This document shows, piece by piece, positions 60,531-64,000 of a DNA stretch of 64,000 nt. The position numbers and the translations under genes were made by a program. The number at the start of each line of letters is the position of its first letter. The stretch's first letter is position 1. The notes beneath the pieces were generated by a model, which worked only from the letters and a program-made list of their open reading frames with translations, made no database searches and was not told the origin of the DNA. The DNA comes from Bacillota bacterium (GTDB lineage: Bacteria > Bacillota > Clostridia > Lachnospirales > Lachnospiraceae): assembly GCA_023386815.1 (NCBI GenBank), contig JAEWIZ010000008.1, forward strand, positions 186,001 through 250,000. The letters are read 5' to 3'.

Positions 60531-61391
60531 ATGAAGAAACGTGAGAACTCTTCTATGGCAATTTTAAACACAAGACGCGCCATAAGCTATATTGTATTAA
60601 TTTTCCTCGTATTCTTATGCTTGTTTCCGTTTGTTATATTGTTAGTGAATGCAACAAGATCACATCCAGATATTCAGAAAGGCTTTTCCGTTATTCCGGG
60701 AGGATCATTCCTGGTCAACTTAAAAAACGTCTTGAATAACGAGAACCTTCCAGTATTAAATGGTGTGTTTAACAGCCTTTTTATTGCGGGCATGAGCGCG
60801 GTTCTGGCAACATATTTTTCCGGCTTGACAGCGTATGCACTGCATGCTTACGAGTTTCGATTGAGAAGAACCCTTTATTTGTTCATTATGCTTATCATGA
60901 TGGTTCCGATTCAGGTTTCTACCCTTGGATTTGTGGATTTGATGGGCAAAATGAAACTTATGGATAATTTTATTCCCCTGATTATACCATCCATCGCGTC
61001 TCCGGTAGTATTCTTCTTTATGAAGCAATACCTGGAGAGTACTTTGCCACTTGATATTGTTGAAGCGGCTCGAATTGATGGTTCCGGAGAATTTAGCACC
61101 TTTAACAAAATTGTAATACCAATCATGAAGCCGGCAATCGCGGTTCAAGCCATTTTTACCTTTGTAGGCTCCTGGAATAATTACTTTGTTCCTTCTTTGA
61201 TTATTAAATCAAGTGATAAAAAAACCCTCCCGATTCTGATTGCTCAGCTTCGTAGTGCGGATTTTCTAAAGTTTGATATGGGTCAGGTGTATATGCTGGT
61301 AGCAATCGCTATCTTCCCTGTTGTAATTGTTTATATTTGTTTATCAAAATTCATTATACGCGGCGTTACCGCAGGTAGCGTAAAGGGGTAA
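60531..61391 (+). CDS. CUT1 sugar ABC transporter permease 2 (cellobiose locus)
   Basis: A 286-residue MalG/UgpE-type permease with six helices. The EAA loop reads EAARIDGSGEFSTFNKIVIP and the C-terminus FIIRGVTAGSVKG is typical. Its ribosome site (AAAGGAGGA) lies inside the end of the first permease gene, and only two bases separate the genes, so they are coupled. It is the last gene of the operon. Confidence 0.92.
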   Translation: MKKRENSSMAILNTRRAISYIVLIFLVFLCLFPFVILLVNATRSHPDIQKGFSVIPGGSFLVNLKNVLNNENLPVLNGVFNSLFIAGMSAVLATYFSGLTAYALHAYEFRLRRTLYLFIMLIMMVPIQVSTLGFVDLMGKMKLMDNFIPLIIPSIASPVVFFFMKQYLESTLPLDIVEAARIDGSGEFSTFNKIVIPIMKPAIAVQAIFTFVGSWNNYFVPSLIIKSSDKKTLPILIAQLRSADFLKFDMGQVYMLVAIAIFPVVIVYICLSKFIIRGVTAGSVKG

Positions 61392-61411
61392 AGTAGATTA
61401 TATAGCAAAAG

Positions 61412-61458
61412 AAGCAAAAGTCCAGAGAGATGAAATCATCTGGACTTTTGCTTTTTCT
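61412..61458 (+). terminator. Intrinsic terminator of the cellobiose importer operon
   Basis: AAGCAAAAGTCCAGA (61412-61426) and TCTGGACTTTTGCTT (61439-61453) pair perfectly over 15 bp, followed by TTTTC and further T-rich sequence. Confidence 0.9.
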
Positions 61459-61609
61459 TTTTTTATCTCCTGTTGTATTCACTTTTACCATTTGCTATAA
61501 TGAGCTTAATTCTGGTTGTAAGTATGGTGCAGATAAAGGTTATAACGAGATAAATGCAATCATAGTAGGATAAGACGAGTAAAATGTATGGAATAAAGGG
61601 GATTACTTC

Positions 61610-62971
61610 ATGACAAATGAACTGACAACAGGCAAGCCAATGAAAATTTTGCTCAAATTTTCGCTACCAATATTAATCGGTAATATTGTTCAGCAATTAT
61701 ATTATTTAATAGACTCCATCATTGTAGGCCGTTTTTTAGGAGTTGATGCTCTGGCAGCAATTGGATCTACCGGCTCGGTTACCTTTTTGTTTACGGGATG
61801 GATTATGGGAATGACGGGAGGCTTTTCAATCCTCATTGCACAGCGTTTTGGTGCTAATGATACAAAGGGCTTAAAACGTTATGTTGCCATGTCCTATTAT
61901 TTATGTATTATAATGGCGGTTCTTTTGACGACGGTATTATTGCTGTCCAACCAATGGATTCTCATGGTTATGAATACGCCTGCAGAAATATTTCACGATA
62001 CCTATCGATTTATGCGCGTAGTCTATATTGGTATTACTGCCACAATTGCTTATAATATGTTTAACTCAATCCTTTGGGCATTGGGTGACAGTAAGACCCC
62101 GCTTTATTTTCTTCTGATTTCATCGATTCTTAACATTATACTTGATTTTTTGTTTGTTGCTATATTGCCCTTTGGAGTGGCAGGTGCTGGTTACGCAACT
62201 GTAGTATCGCAGATAACAGCATCCGTTTTGTGTTTCATTTATATGTTAAGGAAATACCCAATGTTACGGCTGAAGAGAGAAGATACTATTTTTTCAAGTG
62301 CTATCATCAGGCAATTAATTAGGATCGGTGGACCAATGGGAATGCAATTCTCAATTACAGCGATCGGTGGTATGGTTGTTCAGATGGCGTTAAATGGTTT
62401 AGGTCCTATATACATAGCGGCTTTTTCTGCCAGTGGAAAAATTCAGAATATCATCGTTCAGGCCTTTCCTTCCCTCGGTGTCAGCCTGGCTGCCTATGTA
62501 GGTCAAAATACAGGAGCAGGAAAAGATGACAGAGTACGGGAAGGAGTAAGAGCAGCATTCATTATAACCATAATATGGAGTGTCTTTGCCTTACTTTTTG
62601 TATTGATCCTCGGAGCAAAATTTGCTGATCTTTTCGTTGATGACAGCAGTGGAATGGTATTTGAAAATGCAAGAACTTTCTTTTATGTAGTGGCTGCCTT
62701 CTATCCGATCCTTGGTCTGCTTTATCTGTATCGTAATGCATTACAGGGGTTAGGGGATGGATTCGTACCTTTACTAGGCGGAGTATGCGAATTGATTGCA
62801 AGAATTATGGTTACCATATTGCTTTTAAAACCCTTTGGGTATTTAGGCATCTGTTGGGCAAATCCAGTGGCATGGGTTATGGCACTTGCACCCTTAATGT
62901 TTGTGTATTATCACAGAATGAGAAAGCAGCGAACAAAAGTAGATTCGATTAATCATAAGCAGGAGTATTAA
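61610..62971 (+). CDS. MATE-family multidrug/cation antiporter
   Basis: A 453-residue membrane transporter with about 12 helices in two homologous halves, exchanging organic cations for Na+ or H+. The family start is clear: GKPMKILLKFSLPILIGNIV followed by QQLYYLIDSIIVGRFLG, with the conserved repeat QNTGAGKDDRVREGVRAAF in the second half. NorM/DinF-like subfamilies cannot be separated by eye, and the exported compound is unknown. GGGG lies eight bases before the ATG. The gene is not linked to the sugar operon, which ends at a terminator. Confidence 0.92.
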   Translation: MTNELTTGKPMKILLKFSLPILIGNIVQQLYYLIDSIIVGRFLGVDALAAIGSTGSVTFLFTGWIMGMTGGFSILIAQRFGANDTKGLKRYVAMSYYLCIIMAVLLTTVLLLSNQWILMVMNTPAEIFHDTYRFMRVVYIGITATIAYNMFNSILWALGDSKTPLYFLLISSILNIILDFLFVAILPFGVAGAGYATVVSQITASVLCFIYMLRKYPMLRLKREDTIFSSAIIRQLIRIGGPMGMQFSITAIGGMVVQMALNGLGPIYIAAFSASGKIQNIIVQAFPSLGVSLAAYVGQNTGAGKDDRVREGVRAAFIITIIWSVFALLFVLILGAKFADLFVDDSSGMVFENARTFFYVVAAFYPILGLLYLYRNALQGLGDGFVPLLGGVCELIARIMVTILLLKPFGYLGICWANPVAWVMALAPLMFVYYHRMRKQRTKVDSINHKQEY

Positions 62972-63097
62972 GGGCTGCAGCCAATTTATGGCAAAAGTTT
63001 TAGGGAGTTTGATTGTAAATGAAAATTCTTTATGATATACTGGGTTCTAGTATTTGAAAGGAGCAAAGCATCTGTAGTACAGGTGCAATTGATAATT

Positions 63098-63961
63098 ATG
63101 AAGGATAGCTTGAAAAGTAGTCTTGTTTTGATGTTAAAAGGTTTTATTATAGGGTCATCCATGAGTGTTCCAGGCGTTAGTGGGGGAACCATGGCCATCC
63201 TGTTGGGGATATATGATCGATTAATTGGGTCTATCAGTAATTTTCTAAAGGACATAAAAGGGAATACCATCTTTTTGATGAAGGTAGTAATCGGAGCAGG
63301 AATCGGAATCGGTTCTCTAGCATTTGCAATTAAGTGGCTCTTGGAAGAGTTCCCATTCCCTGTATCTTTTTTCTTTTTGGGCGCAGTAATTGGAGGAATT
63401 CCGGCTCTATATAAAAGAACAAAGACTGAGGGCGGCTCTGTCAGAATATCCTCAGGGATTTATTTTTTGATCGGACTTGTCATTGTTATTTCGATTGGCT
63501 TTATCCCCACCGGTAATATTGAGATTAGTAGTGGTAATGGATTCGTACATTATCTGATGCTACTGGTTACCGGTATCATAATTGCCTTAGCGTTAGTGCT
63601 TCCGGGAATCAGTACGTCTCATATGCTTTTAATTCTTGGTTTGTATGATTCCATGTTGTTAGCAATCACAGAATTTGATGTGATTTATATCGGAATTCTC
63701 GGGGTTTCAACATTAATCGGTATCTTCATCATTACAAAGCCTTTGGAATGGCTTATGAATAAGTATACTTATCAGACCTATAGTATGATCATTGGCTTCG
63801 TACTGGGATCTACCTCAGAGATTTTTAGAGATAAGATTATACCTGCAATTCCTAGCAATGCGCAGATGTCCTGGTGGATTTCCTCCGTTCTATTCTCCGC
63901 AGTTACCTTTATCCTTGGATATCTTGGAATCATCTCTTTGTCTAAGTTTTCGAACGATTAG
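63098..63961 (+). CDS. DUF368 membrane protein, probable polyprenyl-phosphate translocase (PopT-like)
   Basis: A 287-residue protein with about eight helices and the DUF368 hallmark PGVSGGTMAILLGIYDRLI near the N-terminus. A second, related motif LVLPGISTSHMLLILGLYDS lies in the second half, as expected for an inverted-repeat transporter. Members of this family have been shown to recycle undecaprenyl phosphate across the membrane for wall synthesis, so that role is likely here by homology. I start it at ATG 63098, which places the motif where other family members have it. A better ribosome site (AAAGGAGC, 63056-63063) lies too far upstream, so the start remains uncertain. The window ends 39 bases after the stop. 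Confidence 0.85.
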   Translation: MKDSLKSSLVLMLKGFIIGSSMSVPGVSGGTMAILLGIYDRLIGSISNFLKDIKGNTIFLMKVVIGAGIGIGSLAFAIKWLLEEFPFPVSFFFLGAVIGGIPALYKRTKTEGGSVRISSGIYFLIGLVIVISIGFIPTGNIEISSGNGFVHYLMLLVTGIIIALALVLPGISTSHMLLILGLYDSMLLAITEFDVIYIGILGVSTLIGIFIITKPLEWLMNKYTYQTYSMIIGFVLGSTSEIFRDKIIPAIPSNAQMSWWISSVLFSAVTFILGYLGIISLSKFSND

Positions 63962-64000
63962 GAGAGAGTAATTAGAAATAAATAGAATTCGTAAAATTTG

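Noticed and set aside
60756..61148. 130-codon minus-strand frame inside the second cellobiose-locus permease gene
   Set aside because: Antisense shadow; the plus-strand frame has full permease motifs and the shadow has no ribosome site.

Overview
The window looks like chromosome from a Gram-positive, AT-rich, strictly anaerobic plant-fibre fermenter of the Clostridia. A Lachnospiraceae bacterium of the Lachnoclostridium/Clostridium phytofermentans type fits best. Support comes from the strong GGAGG-type ribosome binding sites, lipoprotein sugar-binding proteins, YesM/YesN sensors, an [FeFe]-hydrogenase maturase (HydF), phosphorolytic enzymes for cellobiose and alpha-glucan, and GH127 and GH51 arabinofuranosidases. 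The species call is inference. No rRNA, tRNA, CRISPR array, prophage or insertion sequence was seen.

Layout. 1-5.7 kb: housekeeping and miscellaneous genes (tail of a phytoene-desaturase-like flavoprotein, a QueG-like Fe-S protein, type I asparaginase, an aldo/keto reductase, an L,D-transpeptidase and a 50-residue small protein). 5.8-22.3 kb: a pentose/polyol uptake and catabolism locus. It holds a CUT2-type binding protein, a chemoreceptor, the CUT2 ATPase and permease, a polyol dehydrogenase and xylulokinase, then a second binding protein with its own YesM-type kinase and YesN-type regulator, and a fucose-isomerase-like enzyme on the opposite strand. 22.6-28.5 kb: glycogen/maltodextrin phosphorylase, then a CsoR-family metal sensor beside a Co/Ni ECF transporter (CbiM-CbiQ-CbiO). 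28.5-36 kb: a GME-fold/radical SAM fusion, a GNAT acetyltransferase, the Na+/Ser-Thr symporter SstT behind a long structured leader, and two exported proteins of unknown role. 36-45.8 kb: an arabinofuranoside locus (LacI, GH127, a CUT1 importer without ATPase, GH51, AraC). 45.9-50.8 kb: split CoaB and CoaC, a P1-family peptidase, HydF and aspartase. 51-54 kb: a membrane protein of unknown function and a DUF2804 protein. 54.1-61.4 kb: cellobiose phosphorylase divergent from a LacI regulator and a second CUT1 importer without ATPase. 61.6-64 kb: a MATE transporter and a DUF368 protein.

How the genes work together. Three sugar units each pair an importer with an intracellular enzyme, which suits import of short oligosaccharides and energy-saving phosphorolysis. 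Neither CUT1 importer encodes an ATPase, so both probably share an MsmK-type ATPase encoded elsewhere. In the polyol locus an imported pentitol would be oxidised to a ketopentose such as D-xylulose, phosphorylated by xylulokinase and sent to the pentose phosphate pathway.

The most notable non-coding signals are: an almost identical promoter/operator module in front of the binding protein and again in front of the transporter ATPase; two tandem-repeat tracts flanking the chemoreceptor gene; a 17-bp word shared by the chemoreceptor and sensor-operon upstream regions; a riboswitch-like leader with a possible upstream ORF before sstT; and a leader before cbiM with two mutually exclusive hairpins. 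Coordinates and motifs were read by eye. No homology search or folding program was run.
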